A stretch of DNA of 64,000 bases from Nocardia coubleae NBRC 108252 (GCF_001612805.1 NZ_BDBD01000004.1:124001-188000), one strand, 5' to 3'; shown: positions 1 to 11,473, numbered from the stretch's first letter. Notes: a model not told the origin generated them from the letters alone. Program-made: numbers and translations.

Positions 1-1
1 C

Positions 2-913
2 CAGCGGCTCATCGCCCTCGCGGTGATTCTGAGCCAGGCCGGAATCTCGGTGACCGGCGCGATCGTGCGCGTCACCGCGTCCGGTCTCGGCTGCCCAACC
101 TGGCCGCAGTGCTTCCCCGGCAGCTTCACCCCCGTCGGGGTGTCGGAGGTGCCGGTGCTGCACCAGACCGTCGAATTCGGCAACCGGCTGCTCACCTTCG
201 TGGTGACGCTGTGCGCGGCGCTGATCGTGCTGGCCGTCGTCCGGGCTCGCCGTCGCAAGGAAGTCCTCGTCTACGCCTGGCTGATGCCCGGCGGCACCGT
301 CGTGCAGGCGATCATCGGCGGCATCACCGTGCGCACCGGCCTGCTGTGGTGGACCGTGGCCGTGCACCTGCTCGCCTCGATGGTGATGGTGTGGCTGGCG
401 GTGGTGCTGTACGCGAAGATCGGTCAGCCCGACGACGGTATCGACACCGTGCAGGTACCCGCTCCCCTGCGCTGGCTCACCGCGCTGAGCGGCGTGGCGC
501 TGGCTGGTGTGCTGATCGCGGGCACGCTGGTCACCGCCGCCGGACCGCACGCCGGTGACAAGAGCATCGACCGCCCGGTGGCACGCCTCGAGGTCGAGAT
601 CGTCACCCTGGTGCACCTGCACTCGCAGCTGCTCATCGGCTATCTCGCCCTGCTCATCGGCCTGGCCTTCGGCCTCTACGCCGTCGGCATCACCCCCGCC
701 ATCCGCAAGCGGCTGTTCGTGCTGCTCGGGATCGTCCTGTCCCAGGCGCTGGTCGGTGTCGTCCAGTACTTCACCGACGTCCCCGCCGCCCTGGTCGCCA
801 TCCACGTCGGCGGCGCCGCGGCTTGCACCGCTGCCACCGCTGCCCTGTGGGCATCCCTGCGCACCAGAGAGACCGTCGACGCCCCCGCTGTGTCCGCTGC
901 GGCGACGCACTGA
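2..913 (+). CDS. ctaA: Heme A synthase (CtaA/COX15), 5' end outside window
   Basis: Membrane enzyme that oxidises heme O to heme A for aa3-type cytochrome c oxidase. The frame is open from base 2, so the true start lies upstream; the in-frame GTG at 23 is unlikely to be the start because the residues before it (QRLIALAV) already belong to the first conserved helix. Visible family marks are GLGCPTWPQC in the first periplasmic loop and histidines in HQTVEFGNR, AVHLLAS, HLHSQLL and HVGGAA, the usual heme ligands. About seven hydrophobic segments are visible of the eight normal for the family. The heme O synthase gene lies nearby at 2477-3502. A strong hairpin follows at 942-981. The family call is secure; only the N-terminus is missing. 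Confidence 0.93.
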   Translation, partial: QRLIALAVILSQAGISVTGAIVRVTASGLGCPTWPQCFPGSFTPVGVSEVPVLHQTVEFGNRLLTFVVTLCAALIVLAVVRARRRKEVLVYAWLMPGGTVVQAIIGGITVRTGLLWWTVAVHLLASMVMVWLAVVLYAKIGQPDDGIDTVQVPAPLRWLTALSGVALAGVLIAGTLVTAAGPHAGDKSIDRPVARLEVEIVTLVHLHSQLLIGYLALLIGLAFGLYAVGITPAIRKRLFVLLGIVLSQALVGVVQYFTDVPAALVAIHVGGAAACTAATAALWASLRTRETVDAPAVSAAATH

Positions 914-941
914 CCACCGACTTCCGGGTACGAAAAGCACG

Positions 942-981
942 CGGTCGCCGCAGCCTCACATCGTGAGTGCTGCGGCGACCG
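942..981. terminator. Bidirectional hairpin between ctaA and the small - strand gene
   Basis: A 13-bp perfect inverted repeat (942-954 with 969-981), extended inside by CTCAC/GTGAG around a 3-nt loop with a single bulged T. It lies between two convergent genes and has no long T-tract, as is common for actinobacterial terminators. Confidence 0.75.
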
Positions 982-1011
982 GCTGAAAGCTTGGATCGCG
1001 GCGGTCCGGGA

Positions 1012-1377
1012 TCAGGCTCCGGGGAAGACGTTCGCGTTGCGGGCCTTGGGGAACTTGGTCGAGCGAGCGACCCAGCCCGCCATCTTCGCCCAGTGCCCCT
1101 TGGCCGGGGTGACCTTGGAGACCAGCTCGCGGTCCCACTCTTCGGTCTCGGTGAGCCCGTCGACGCGCTCGACGACGGCCTTGGCGGTCGCCAGATCGGC
1201 CACCACACGGTCGCCGAGGACGCCGTCCTCGCCGACGAGGGTGATGCGCACACCCTGCTCGCCCAGGTACTGCAGCACGGCCGTGCCCGAACCGCCGTGC
1301 TCGGCGACGAACTTCGCGATGGACTTCTCGACCTCGGCAGGCACCTTCACGGCCTCGGGCGCGGCGGTTGTACTCAT
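1012..1377 (-). CDS. Small conserved actinobacterial protein of unknown function
   Basis: 121 residues from the ATG at 1377; a longer frame back to 1455 would run over the qor promoter region and reads as non-coding. It has no signal peptide or membrane segment. It starts with a short Ala/Val stretch, followed by a region rich in charged residues and Val, and a basic C-terminus (AKMAGWVARSTKFPKARNANVF). I recognise no catalytic motif. It sits divergently from the quinone reductase gene at 1454 with a 76-bp shared upstream region, and convergently with ctaA. High third-position GC and the clean start support a real gene. Function unknown. Confidence 0.75.
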   Translation of the reverse strand: MSTTAAPEAVKVPAEVEKSIAKFVAEHGGSGTAVLQYLGEQGVRITLVGEDGVLGDRVVADLATAKAVVERVDGLTETEEWDRELVSKVTPAKGHWAKMAGWVARSTKFPKARNANVFPGA

Positions 1378-1388
1378 GGGCGAGAGTT

Positions 1389-1400
1389 TACCGGTCGGTA
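1389..1400. promoter_or_regulatory. Short palindrome in divergent promoter region
   Basis: TACCG-GT-CGGTA lies in the 76-bp space between the starts of the small - strand gene and qor. The form is like operators of TetR-type repressors, but 5-bp arms can occur by chance. Confidence 0.25.
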
Positions 1401-1453
1401 GTTTCGCGTCCACCCCCGAGTGACACCGAACACGGGGTGTACAAAGGAGACTC

Positions 1454-2419
1454 ATGCGCGCGATTCAGGTTTCCGAGCACGGCGGTCCCGAGGTTCTGCG
1501 GTCGGTGGAGGTGGACGACCCGCGAATCGGCCCGAAACAACTGCTGGTCGACACCCAGGGTGTGGGTGTCAACTACATCGACATCTACTTCCGCACCGGG
1601 TTGTATCCGCAGGCCACGCCCTATGTCCCGGGCTCCGAGGGCACCGGCGTGGTCGCCGAGGTCGGCGCCGAGGTCACCGAGTTCGCCGTCGGCGACCGGG
1701 TGGCGTGGGCGGCCGCACCGGGCAGTTACGCCGAGAAGGTGGCCGTCGACGAGGCGGTGGCGGTGAAGGTGCCCGAGGGCGTGGAACCGGCCGTCGCCGC
1801 GGCAGCGCTGCTGCAGGGCATGACCGCGCACTACCTGGTCGAATCGGTCTTCACCCCCGAACCCGGCGACCCGGTCCTCGTCCACGCTGGCGCGGGCGGG
1901 GTCGGTCTGCTGCTCACTCAGCTGGCCGCCGCCAAGGGCGCGCGCGTCATCACCACGGTCTCGACGGATGCCAAGGAGAAGCTCTCCCGCGAAGCGGGCG
2001 CCGCCGAGGTCCTGCGCTACGACGACGACCTCGCCGCCCGGGTCCGCGAACTCACCGACGGCCAGGGCGTGGCGGCCGTCTACGACGGCGTCGGCGCGAG
2101 CACCTTCGAAGCGAGCCTCGCCTCGCTCCGGGTGCGCGGCACCCTCGCCCTGTTCGGCGCTGCCAGCGGTCCCGTACCGCCGTTCGATCCGCAGCGCCTC
2201 AATCCGGCCGGTTCGCTGTGGCTGACGCGCCCGTCGCTGGGTGCCTACACCCGCGATCGTGCCGAATTCCTCTGGCGCGCAACCGATATCTTCGACGCCA
2301 TCGCGGCGGGCACGCTGAAACTCCGGATCGGCGCCACCTACCCGCTCGCCGACGCCGCCGACGCCCACCGCGACCTCGCCGCCCGCAAGACCACCGGTTC
2401 GATCGTCCTGCTGCCGTAG
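1454..2419 (+). CDS. Zeta-crystallin-type quinone oxidoreductase
   Basis: 321 residues, normal for the zinc-free quinone reductase branch of the medium-chain dehydrogenase/reductase superfamily, which reduces quinones with NADPH in the cytoplasm. The N-terminal GroES-like domain (MRAIQVSEHGGPEVL, then NYIDIYFRTG and PGSEGTGVV) lacks zinc-binding cysteines. The nucleotide-binding Rossmann motif HAGAGGVGLLLTQLA lies around residues 144-158. A strong RBS (AAAGGAG, 1442-1448) precedes the ATG. It corresponds in position to qor beside ctaB in M. tuberculosis. Substrate is not determined by the sequence. Confidence 0.9.
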   Translation: MRAIQVSEHGGPEVLRSVEVDDPRIGPKQLLVDTQGVGVNYIDIYFRTGLYPQATPYVPGSEGTGVVAEVGAEVTEFAVGDRVAWAAAPGSYAEKVAVDEAVAVKVPEGVEPAVAAAALLQGMTAHYLVESVFTPEPGDPVLVHAGAGGVGLLLTQLAAAKGARVITTVSTDAKEKLSREAGAAEVLRYDDDLAARVRELTDGQGVAAVYDGVGASTFEASLASLRVRGTLALFGAASGPVPPFDPQRLNPAGSLWLTRPSLGAYTRDRAEFLWRATDIFDAIAAGTLKLRIGATYPLADAADAHRDLAARKTTGSIVLLP

Positions 2420-2425
2420 ACGCGA

Positions 2426-2462
2426 AACCGGCGGCCGGGCAATCACTGCCCGGCCGCCGGTT
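2426..2462. terminator. Perfect 16-bp hairpin between convergent qor and ctaB
   Basis: AACCGGCGGCCGGGCA (2426-2441) pairs without mismatch with 2447-2462 around the 5-nt loop ATCAC. It is placed 7 bp after the qor stop and 14 bp after the ctaB stop, so it can serve both strands. Confidence 0.88.
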
Positions 2463-2476
2463 CGAGTGCGCGAGAA

Positions 2477-3502
2477 TTACAGACCGACGATGCTGCCCAG
2501 CGTGGTCCAGCCGAGCACCGAGTCGACGGCCAGACCGCAGAACACTACGGCCAGATAGTTGTTGGACTGCAGGAACAGTCGCAGCGGCTTCACCGATTCA
2601 CCCCGTCGCACACCCGCGTACAGCTGGTGCGCCATCAGCAGGAACCAGGCACCGGCGACCAATGCGACGGCCGCGTAGATCACACCGGTCGCGGGGACGA
2701 GGGCGAGGGTGGCCAGCACGGTCAGCCAGGTGTAGATGACGATCTGCTTGGTGACGACCTGCTCGGTGGCGACCACCGGCAGCATCGGCACACCCGCCGC
2801 GCGGTAGTCCTCCTTGTAGCGCATGGCCAGCGCCCAGGTGTGCGGCGGCGTCCAGAAGAAGATGACCGCGAACAGCACGATCGCGGGCCAGCCGACGTTC
2901 CCGGTGACCGCCGACCAGCCGACCAAGGCGGGCATACAGCCGGCCGCTCCACCCCACACCACGTTCTGCGAGGTCCGGCGCTTGAGGCCCTTGGTGTAGA
3001 CGAAAACGTAGAACAGAATGGTCGCGACCACGAGCACGCCGCTGAGCAAGTTGGCCTGCCACCACAGCCAGGCGAAGGAGATCGCGCCGAGCGCCAGGCC
3101 GAAGACCAGCGCGTGCGAGGTGGGCACCGCGTCGCGGGCCAGCGGACGGCGCGCGGTCCGCTTCATCACCTTGTCGATGTCGGCGTCGACCACACAGTTG
3201 AGGGTATTGGCGCTGGCCGCGCCCATCCAGCCACCGAACAGGGTGACCAGGATCAGCCGGATATCGACATTGCCACGATCGGCCAGGAGCATGGTCGGGA
3301 TGGTCGCGACGAGCAGGAGCTCGATGACTCGCGGTTTGGTGAGCGCGATGTAGGCCAGCGGCTTACGCACGACCCGGGCGAACACGCTGTCGCCCGCCAG
3401 ACGATCGGCGAGAGCCGTCGAGGAATCGTGCGCACCGCTACTACCCGGCTGGTTACCGATCCGCACTGTTTCTCCTCGCACGCTGTGCTTCGCATCCGGC
3501 AT
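2477..3502 (-). CDS. ctaB: Protoheme IX farnesyltransferase (heme O synthase)
   Basis: Membrane prenyltransferase of the UbiA family that adds a farnesyl group to heme b, giving heme O, the substrate of CtaA. 341 residues with about nine hydrophobic segments and an N-terminal cytosolic stretch of roughly 50 residues. The first Asp-rich motif ([23 protein letters not shown], here residues 103-125 approximately) carries the N-x3-D-x3-D pattern that binds Mg-diphosphate, and YTKGLKRRT follows the helix after it. The ATG at 3502 was chosen; an in-frame GTG about 13 codons later is possible. It is divergent from tkt, as in mycobacteria. Confidence 0.94.
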   Translation of the reverse strand: MPDAKHSVRGETVRIGNQPGSSGAHDSSTALADRLAGDSVFARVVRKPLAYIALTKPRVIELLLVATIPTMLLADRGNVDIRLILVTLFGGWMGAASANTLNCVVDADIDKVMKRTARRPLARDAVPTSHALVFGLALGAISFAWLWWQANLLSGVLVVATILFYVFVYTKGLKRRTSQNVVWGGAAGCMPALVGWSAVTGNVGWPAIVLFAVIFFWTPPHTWALAMRYKEDYRAAGVPMLPVVATEQVVTKQIVIYTWLTVLATLALVPATGVIYAAVALVAGAWFLLMAHQLYAGVRRGESVKPLRLFLQSNNYLAVVFCGLAVDSVLGWTTLGSIVGL

Positions 3503-3881
3503 TGGAACGAGCAGCGCGCGGCTGCGGCGCGGCCACTACTACAGACGATGGTAGACGGGTGACGGTGCCGCTCCACGCCAGGCCCCTGCCACCGTGGGCG
3601 CCGTCACCCGGTCGCGCGGCCCGTCCGGCGGTGAACCGGTACCGACACGCAGGTGAACGACGTGCCGCGCGCCGCGCCGATTCCCGGGGACGACCCCCGG
3701 CGTGATCGCGGCATGGGCAACTAGACTCACACTCAGGGTTCGCGCCGATCAGGTGGAACAGCACCTCTAGGGTATTCCTGTACATCGGTACGCACCCCCG
3801 GCCGCGTGCGGTCCAGTACGACACCATCGCCGCTGCCATCTACTCGCCGTCGACGAAACCTAGGTCAGGAGAACCACGGTC
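3503..3881. other. Divergent ctaB/tkt promoter region
   Basis: 379 bp without a convincing gene. It must hold the promoters of ctaB and of the pentose phosphate operon. A TAGGGT at 3768-3773 could be a -10 box for tkt, but I see no matching -35. The tkt RBS is AGGAGAA at 3867-3873. Short open frames here are GC-rich noise. Confidence 0.5.
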
Positions 3882-6023
<2,142 letters not shown>

Positions 6024-6027
6024 AACC

Positions 6028-7164
6028 ATGGCACAGAACGAGAATCTCGCCGCACTCGCGGCAGCGGGGGTCTCGGTGTGGCTCGACGATCTGTCCCGTG
6101 ACCGCATCAAGTCCGGCAACCTCGCCGACCTGATCGCGACCAGGGGCGTCGTCGGTGTCACCACGAACCCGTCCATCTTCCAGGCCGCGCTGAGCGTCGG
6201 TCACGCCTACGACGCGCAGGTGAAAGACCTTGCGGCCCAAGGCGCCGACGCCGATGCGGCGATCCGCACCATCACCACCGACGACGTGCGCGCCGCCTGC
6301 GACGTGCTCGCCCCGGTGTTCGAGTCGACGGGCGGTGTCGACGGCCGGGTCTCGATCGAGGTCGACCCGCGCTTCGCCTTCGACGCCGACAAGACGGTCG
6401 CCCAGGCGATCGAGCTGTGGAAGATCGTCGACCGCAAGAATCTGTTCATCAAGATCCCGGCCACCGAGGCGGGCCTGCCCGCCATCACCTCGGTGATCGC
6501 CGAGGGCATCAGCGTGAACGTGACGCTGATCTTCTCCGTGCCGCGCTACCGCGCGGTGATGGGCGCCTACCTCGACGGTCTGCGGCAGGCCAAGGTCGCG
6601 GGCCACGATCTGGCCAAGATCCACTCGGTCGCGTCGTTCTTCGTCTCCCGCGTGGACACCGAGATCGACAAGCGGCTCGAGGCGATCGGCACCCCCGAAG
6701 CGCTCGCGCTGCGCGGCAAGGCGGGCGTGGCCAACGCCCGGCTGGCCTACGCCGAGTACCAGGACGTGTTCGACGGTGGGGCGCACACCTCCACCTACAA
6801 CCACCTGGCCTCCCAGGGCGCCAACCGGCAGCGGCCGCTGTGGGCCTCCACCGGTGTGAAGAACCCGGACTACCCCGACACCCTGTACGTCACCGAGCTG
6901 GTCGGCCCGAACACGGTCAACACGCTGCCGGAGAAGACGCTGCAGGCCTTCGCCGACCACGGCGAGGTGCGGGGCGACACGCTCAGCGGCAAGGCTGTTG
7001 AAGCCGCGCAGGTGTTCAGCGATCTCGAGGCCGCGGGCATCGACCTGGCCGACGTCTTCGAGGTGCTCGAGCGCGAGGGTGTCGACAAGTTCGAGGCCTC
7101 CTGGGGTGAGCTGATCGACGCCACCACCGAGGAACTGCGCACCGCGGCGGCAGGGGGCAACTGA
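6028..7164 (+). CDS. tal: Transaldolase
   Basis: Moves dihydroxyacetone units between sugar phosphates in the pentose phosphate pathway through a lysine Schiff base. 378 residues, the size of the long actinobacterial class. The Lys in [14 protein letters not shown] near residue 141 is the expected active-site residue; TTNPSIFQ near the start and [11 protein letters not shown] are family marks. An AAGGGG just before the ATG serves as RBS. It lies between tkt and zwf with 4-bp gaps on both sides. Confidence 0.96.
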   Translation: MAQNENLAALAAAGVSVWLDDLSRDRIKSGNLADLIATRGVVGVTTNPSIFQAALSVGHAYDAQVKDLAAQGADADAAIRTITTDDVRAACDVLAPVFESTGGVDGRVSIEVDPRFAFDADKTVAQAIELWKIVDRKNLFIKIPATEAGLPAITSVIAEGISVNVTLIFSVPRYRAVMGAYLDGLRQAKVAGHDLAKIHSVASFFVSRVDTEIDKRLEAIGTPEALALRGKAGVANARLAYAEYQDVFDGGAHTSTYNHLASQGANRQRPLWASTGVKNPDYPDTLYVTELVGPNTVNTLPEKTLQAFADHGEVRGDTLSGKAVEAAQVFSDLEAAGIDLADVFEVLEREGVDKFEASWGELIDATTEELRTAAAGGN

Positions 7165-7168
7165 TCTG

Positions 7169-8737
7169 ATGGCCGGCACAGCAACGACGGACAAGGCGGG
7201 GCTGTGGCACAACCCGCTGCGCGACGAACGCGACAAACGGGTGCCTTTCATCGCGGGGCCCTGCTGCATGGTGATCTTCGGTGTCACCGGAGATCTGTCC
7301 CGTAAGAAGCTGATGCCGGCCATCTACGACCTGGCGAACCAGGGGCTGTTGCCCCCTGGTTTCGCCCTGGTCGGTTTCGCCCGGCGCAATTACGCCGACG
7401 AGGATTTCGCCGCGGTGGTGCTCAGCGCGGTGAAACAGCACGCGCGCACCCCGTTCCGCCAGGAGGTCTGGGACCACCTGGCCGAAGGGTTGCGTTTCGT
7501 GCAGGGCAGTTTCGACGACGACACCGCCTTCGCCACTCTCGCCACCACCCTGAAAGACCTCGACGCCACCCGTGGCACCGGCGGCAATTACGCCTTCTAC
7601 CTGTCGATTCCACCGAATATGTTCCCGGTGGTCCTCGACCAGCTCTCCGAACACGAACTGGCCAAGGCCGCCCCGCGCCCCGAGGGCTACACCCCGTGGC
7701 GGCGGGTGGTGATCGAGAAGCCCTTCGGGCACGACCTGGCCAGCGCCCAGGAGCTGAACGCCCTGGTCAACCGGGTGTTCCCGGAGGAGCATGTGTTCCG
7801 CATCGACCACTATCTCGGTAAGGAGACGGTGCAGAACATCCTGGCGTTGCGCTTCGCCAACGAACTCTACGAGCCGATCTGGAACGCCAATTTCGTCGAC
7901 AGCGTGCAGATCACCATGGCCGAGGACATCGGATTGGGTGGCCGAGCGGGGTATTACGACGGCATCGGCGCCGCGCGCGACGTCATCCAGAACCACCTGC
8001 TGCAACTGCTGGCGCTGACCGCCATGGAGGAACCGACCTCCTTCGAACCGATGCAGCTCACCACCGAGAAGATCAAGGCGCTCTCGGCGACCAAACTCGT
8101 CGAACCCCTGGACGAGACCACCGCGCGCGGTCAGTACACCGAGGGCTGGCAGGGCAGCGAACACGTGGTCGGCCTGCATCAGGAGGAGGGGTTCGACCCG
8201 CAGTCGCGCACCGAGACCTACGCCGCGATCACCCTGCACGTGGAGAACCGGCGCTGGGCCGGGGTGCCGTTCTACCTGCGCACCGGAAAACGCCTGGGCC
8301 GCAGGGTGACCGAGATCGCGGTGGTGTTCAAACGCGCGCCGCACCTGCCCTTCGACCAGACCATGACCGAGGAGCTCGGCCAGAACGCCCTGGTCATCCG
8401 GGTGCAGCCGGACGAGGGCATCACCCTGCGTTTCGGTTCCAAGGTGCCCGGCTCGGGAATGGAGGTGCGCGATGTGAACATGGACTTCAGCTACGGCGAG
8501 GCGTTCACCGAGTCCTCCCCCGAGGCCTACGAACGCCTGATCCTGGACGTGCTGCTCGGCGTGCCGTCCCTGTTCCCCGTCAATGCGGAGGTCGAATTGT
8601 CCTGGCGCATCCTCGATCCGGTGATCGCGCACTGGGCCGCCGAGGGCAAACCCGAACCCTACGAGGCAGGCACCTGGGGTCCCGCCTCGGCCGACGAGAT
8701 GCTCGCGCGCAGCGGGCGCGAATGGCGGCGCCCGTGA
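7169..8737 (+). CDS. zwf: Glucose-6-phosphate 1-dehydrogenase
   Basis: First enzyme of the oxidative pentose phosphate pathway; makes NADPH and 6-phosphogluconolactone. 522 residues. The NADP-binding motif IFGVTGDLSRKKL is near residue 35 and the substrate-binding RIDHYLGK is at residues 211-218. The ATG at 7169 is 4 bp after the tal stop. The 3' end overlaps opcA, whose product is needed for Zwf activity or assembly in several actinobacteria and cyanobacteria. Confidence 0.97.
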   Translation: MAGTATTDKAGLWHNPLRDERDKRVPFIAGPCCMVIFGVTGDLSRKKLMPAIYDLANQGLLPPGFALVGFARRNYADEDFAAVVLSAVKQHARTPFRQEVWDHLAEGLRFVQGSFDDDTAFATLATTLKDLDATRGTGGNYAFYLSIPPNMFPVVLDQLSEHELAKAAPRPEGYTPWRRVVIEKPFGHDLASAQELNALVNRVFPEEHVFRIDHYLGKETVQNILALRFANELYEPIWNANFVDSVQITMAEDIGLGGRAGYYDGIGAARDVIQNHLLQLLALTAMEEPTSFEPMQLTTEKIKALSATKLVEPLDETTARGQYTEGWQGSEHVVGLHQEEGFDPQSRTETYAAITLHVENRRWAGVPFYLRTGKRLGRRVTEIAVVFKRAPHLPFDQTMTEELGQNALVIRVQPDEGITLRFGSKVPGSGMEVRDVNMDFSYGEAFTESSPEAYERLILDVLLGVPSLFPVNAEVELSWRILDPVIAHWAAEGKPEPYEAGTWGPASADEMLARSGREWRRP

Positions 8738-9642
8738 TCGTCGACATGCCCGACACCAACACCGTCGAGGTCGCCAAGCGGATGGTGCAGCTGCGCGAGT
8801 CCAACGGTGTCATCACCCAGGGCCGGGTGCTCACCCTCGTCGTGTGCACCCTTGATTCGTCCGAGGCCGAGGACGCCATCGACGCCGCCAACGATGCCAG
8901 CCGCGAACACCCCTGTCGCGTGATCGTCCTCGCCCGTGGCGACCGCGACGCCGAGACCCGGCTCGACGCCCAGATCCGGGTGGGCGGTGACGCCGGGGCG
9001 GCCGAGGTGATCGTGCTGCGGTTGCAGGGTCCGCTGGTGAACCACGAGAGCAGTGTGGTGACGCCGTTCCTGCTGCCCGACACCCCGGTGGTGGCGTGGT
9101 GGCCGCGTGGGGCTCCGGACTTTCCGTCCCAGGACTCGGTGGGCAAGCTGGCCAAGCGGCGCATCACCGACGCCACGTTCGCGCCCGACCCGCAGGCCGC
9201 GCTCGGCAAACGCTGCGCCTCCTACGCGCCCGGCGACACCGACCTGTCGTGGAGCCGCATCACCTACTGGCGGGCGCTGCTCGCCGCCGCGCTGGACGAG
9301 CCGCCGTTCGAACCGGTGTTGTCGGTGAGCGTGTCCGGGCTGGCCAGTGAGCCCGCGCTGGATACGCTGGCGGGGTGGTTGGCCGCGCGGCTGGACTGCC
9401 CGGTCGTCCGCCGGACCGGTGAGCTGCGGGTGGAGATCCGCCGGGCCACCGATTCGATCGCCATCGCTCGACCGCAATTGGGCAGGACGGCAACGCTGAC
9501 CCGCACCGGTGCCCCCGACCAGCGAATCGCGCTGGCGCGCCGGGAAACTCGCGATTGTCTCGCCGAGGAACTGCGCCGGCTCGACGCCGACGAGATCTAC
9601 GCCGAGGCGCTCGCCGGAATCGAAAAGGTGACCTATGAGTGA
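8734..9642 (+). CDS. opcA: Glucose-6-phosphate dehydrogenase assembly protein OpcA
   Basis: Accessory protein for Zwf, 302 residues from the GTG at 8734. I prefer this start to the ATG at 8722 because it gives the family beginning (V/M-IVDMPDT) and a GTGA overlap of 4 bp with the zwf stop, typical of translational coupling. No enzyme motif is expected in the family; FPSQDSVGKLAKRRITDATF and DLSWSRITYWRALLA are conserved-looking segments. The end overlaps pgl by 8 bp. Confidence 0.9.
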   Translation: MIVDMPDTNTVEVAKRMVQLRESNGVITQGRVLTLVVCTLDSSEAEDAIDAANDASREHPCRVIVLARGDRDAETRLDAQIRVGGDAGAAEVIVLRLQGPLVNHESSVVTPFLLPDTPVVAWWPRGAPDFPSQDSVGKLAKRRITDATFAPDPQAALGKRCASYAPGDTDLSWSRITYWRALLAAALDEPPFEPVLSVSVSGLASEPALDTLAGWLAARLDCPVVRRTGELRVEIRRATDSIAIARPQLGRTATLTRTGAPDQRIALARRETRDCLAEELRRLDADEIYAEALAGIEKVTYE

Positions 9643-10432
9643 CCGTATCGAACTGCACGACGAGCTCGGCGAGGAATTCCCCGCCAACACCGTCGAGGTG
9701 CACGACGACAAGGAACTGCTCGCCGACGCCGCCGCCGAACGTTTCGTCGCCGTGATCGTCGCGGCTCAGGCCGAACGCGGCAACGCCTCGGTGTCGCTCA
9801 CCGGTGGCAGCGACGGCATCCGCCTGCTCGAGAAGGTGCGCCAGGCGCCCGGCGACATCGACTGGTCGAACCTGTACGTGTACTGGGGCGACGAGCGTTT
9901 CGTCCCGTCGGGCGACCCGGATCGCAACGAGCTGCAGGCGCGCGAGGCGCTGCTCGACTTCGTCCCGCTCGATCCGGCGAAGGTGTTCCCGATCGCCGCC
10001 TCCGACGGCCCGTACGGTTCGCCCGAGGAAGCCGCGGCCGCCTACGCCCAGCTGCTGCACACCGAACTCGACGAGCGCGGTGACATCGACCTGACGGTGC
10101 TCGGCATGGGCCCCGAAGGACACATCGACTCGATCTTCCCGCACTCCCCCGCCGTCCGCGAGCAGACGGATTACGTTGTGGCGGTCCATGATTGCCCCAA
10201 GCCCCCACCCACCCGCGTCTCCCTCACCCTGCCCGCCGTGCATCGCTCCCGCCACGTGATGCTGGTGGTCAGCGGTGAAGGCAAGGCCGCCGCGGTAGCC
10301 GCCGCCGTCAACGGCGCCTCCCCCGACGACGTCCCCTCCGCGGGCGCGGTCGGCATCGAATCCACCACCTGGGTCATCGACGAAGCCGCCGCGACGGACC
10401 TGCTGGTCGATATCGACGACGAAGAAGAGTGA
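9635..10432 (+). CDS. pgl: 6-phosphogluconolactonase
   Basis: Hydrolyses 6-phosphogluconolactone, the product of Zwf. 265 residues of the DevB/Pgl type. Family marks are SLTGGSDG near residue 54, YWGDERFVP near residue 87, and the catalytic-region GMGPEGHIDSIFPHSPA near residue 153; most relatives have DGHxAS here, so EGHIDS is slightly unusual. AAGGTG precedes the ATG. Last gene of the operon; a hairpin follows directly. Confidence 0.93.
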   Translation: MSDRIELHDELGEEFPANTVEVHDDKELLADAAAERFVAVIVAAQAERGNASVSLTGGSDGIRLLEKVRQAPGDIDWSNLYVYWGDERFVPSGDPDRNELQAREALLDFVPLDPAKVFPIAASDGPYGSPEEAAAAYAQLLHTELDERGDIDLTVLGMGPEGHIDSIFPHSPAVREQTDYVVAVHDCPKPPPTRVSLTLPAVHRSRHVMLVVSGEGKAAAVAAAVNGASPDDVPSAGAVGIESTTWVIDEAAATDLLVDIDDEEE

Positions 10433-10437
10433 CGTGC

Positions 10438-10475
10438 GGCTGACGGTGCCGACGACATGATCGGCGCCGTCAGCC
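10438..10475. terminator. Hairpin after pgl, overlapping the marR stop
   Basis: A 15-bp stem with one G-T pair (10438-10452 with 10461-10475) and an 8-nt loop. It ends the pentose phosphate operon, and its right arm covers the stop codon of the convergent MarR gene. Confidence 0.75.
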
Positions 10476-10925
10476 TTGTTCGACGGCTCGGATCTCCACC
10501 GCGTACGAGCTGTCCATCAGGTCGGTCATCGCATGCTGGAAGTCGTGGCGCTTCTGCTCACTCCAGCCTGTCGTCAGCTGAGCGAAGACGGCTTCCTGCC
10601 AGCGATGTGCCTGCTCCAGCAGGGACCGGCCCGCAGGAGTGAGCGATGCTTCGCGTCGTCGACCATCGCCGGCGGACGTAGTCATATCAAGGTAGCCCGC
10701 TGATGCGGCGCTCTTGATCAACCGAGAAGCGCCGCTCTGATCGATCCCTATCTCGTCCCCGATCGCCGTGACCGTCGCCCGGGTTCCCCGCTGCCCGAGC
10801 GCATGGACCGCCTCGCACACCACCACGATCCGCCCCTGATCACCCTCGATGTCCGCCGAAACCGGCCGACGTGCCCAGTGCCGGACGAAGTGGAACAGAA
10901 CCTGCCCCGGTCCCTGTCCGCTCAC
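10470..10925 (-). CDS. MarR-family transcriptional regulator
   Basis: 151 residues from the GTG at 10925. The much longer open frame upstream is an out-of-frame shadow of the next gene, so this start was chosen: its GTGA overlaps the stop of the SnoaL-like gene by 4 bp. The winged-helix part reads TRATVTAIGDEIGIDQSGASRLIKSAA (helix-turn-helix, residues about 48-75), followed by the wing around SAGDGRRREASLTPAG and a C-terminal dimerisation helix. Likely autoregulates the two-gene operon through the palindrome at 11312-11330. Ligand unknown. Confidence 0.85.
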   Translation of the reverse strand: MSGQGPGQVLFHFVRHWARRPVSADIEGDQGRIVVVCEAVHALGQRGTRATVTAIGDEIGIDQSGASRLIKSAASAGYLDMTTSAGDGRRREASLTPAGRSLLEQAHRWQEAVFAQLTTGWSEQKRHDFQHAMTDLMDSSYAVEIRAVEQG

Positions 10926-11302
10926 TCGGATGCCGCCATCTCGCGGCAGATGTGCGCCAGTTCGAGGGCGGCGTCGAGGTCCGGCATCCGCAACGCGGCG
11001 GTGACCTTCCCGCCTGCGGTGCGGAAGACCGTGGCCACTCGCATGGGCTCCGTGCTCTCCGGCCACGTCGCGTCCTGCTCCACCACCGCCAGATGCTTGC
11101 CGACCGCGTGCCAGGACCGAGGGACCAGGGTGATTCCCGAACGCTGGACCCACTCCGCGAACTGCGCTGGTGTGATCGAGCCGGCGCCCTTCGGACCAAG
11201 GACCACGACCGGATCTCCGACGGCCCTCGCGGACCGCTCGAGGTCGCCGGAGTCGACGCTCGCGTGCCACTCCTCTATCGCTACTCGCTGGCTCGAATCC
11301 AT
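10922..11302 (-). CDS. SnoaL/NTF2-like small protein
   Basis: 126 residues. The pattern (helical start, WHASVDSGDLERSARAVGDPVVVLGPKG, then beta-rich VTAALRMPDLDAAL) resembles the NTF2/SnoaL cone fold used by small isomerases and ligand-binding proteins; this is a fold-level guess. First gene of an operon with marR, overlapping it by 4 bp. There is no RBS, but TACAAT lies 7 bp before the ATG, so the mRNA may be leaderless. Substrate not known. Confidence 0.7.
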   Translation of the reverse strand: MDSSQRVAIEEWHASVDSGDLERSARAVGDPVVVLGPKGAGSITPAQFAEWVQRSGITLVPRSWHAVGKHLAVVEQDATWPESTEPMRVATVFRTAGGKVTAALRMPDLDAALELAHICREMAASE

Positions 11303-11309
11303 ATCCAGA

Positions 11310-11315
11310 ATTGTA
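11310..11315 (-). promoter_or_regulatory. Probable -10 box of the SnoaL-like/marR operon
   Basis: TACAAT on the - strand, 7 bp before the ATG at 11302. The spacing fits a leaderless transcript. No good -35 is visible. It overlaps the end of the palindrome at 11312-11330. Confidence 0.5.
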
Positions 11316-11330
11316 TGCGAATCGCATACA
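11312..11330. promoter_or_regulatory. 19-bp palindrome, candidate MarR operator
   Basis: TGTATGCGA-A-TCGCATACA: perfect 9-bp arms around one base. It overlaps the probable -10 box of the SnoaL-like/marR operon, so a bound dimer would block RNA polymerase. Size and symmetry suit MarR-family proteins. Confidence 0.7.
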
Positions 11331-11473
11331 TTAGCGCGCTCGTAGGCACTTCATTCGGCCCGGTCGCGATTCAGCGGTAGCCGAGTCGGCCGTGGACCGG
11401 TGGTCGCGGCGTTAGCATCGGGGCTCTCGGCATGGCGATCGGCGTCGGCTCGGCTGCGGGCGAGGAGTGGGCA

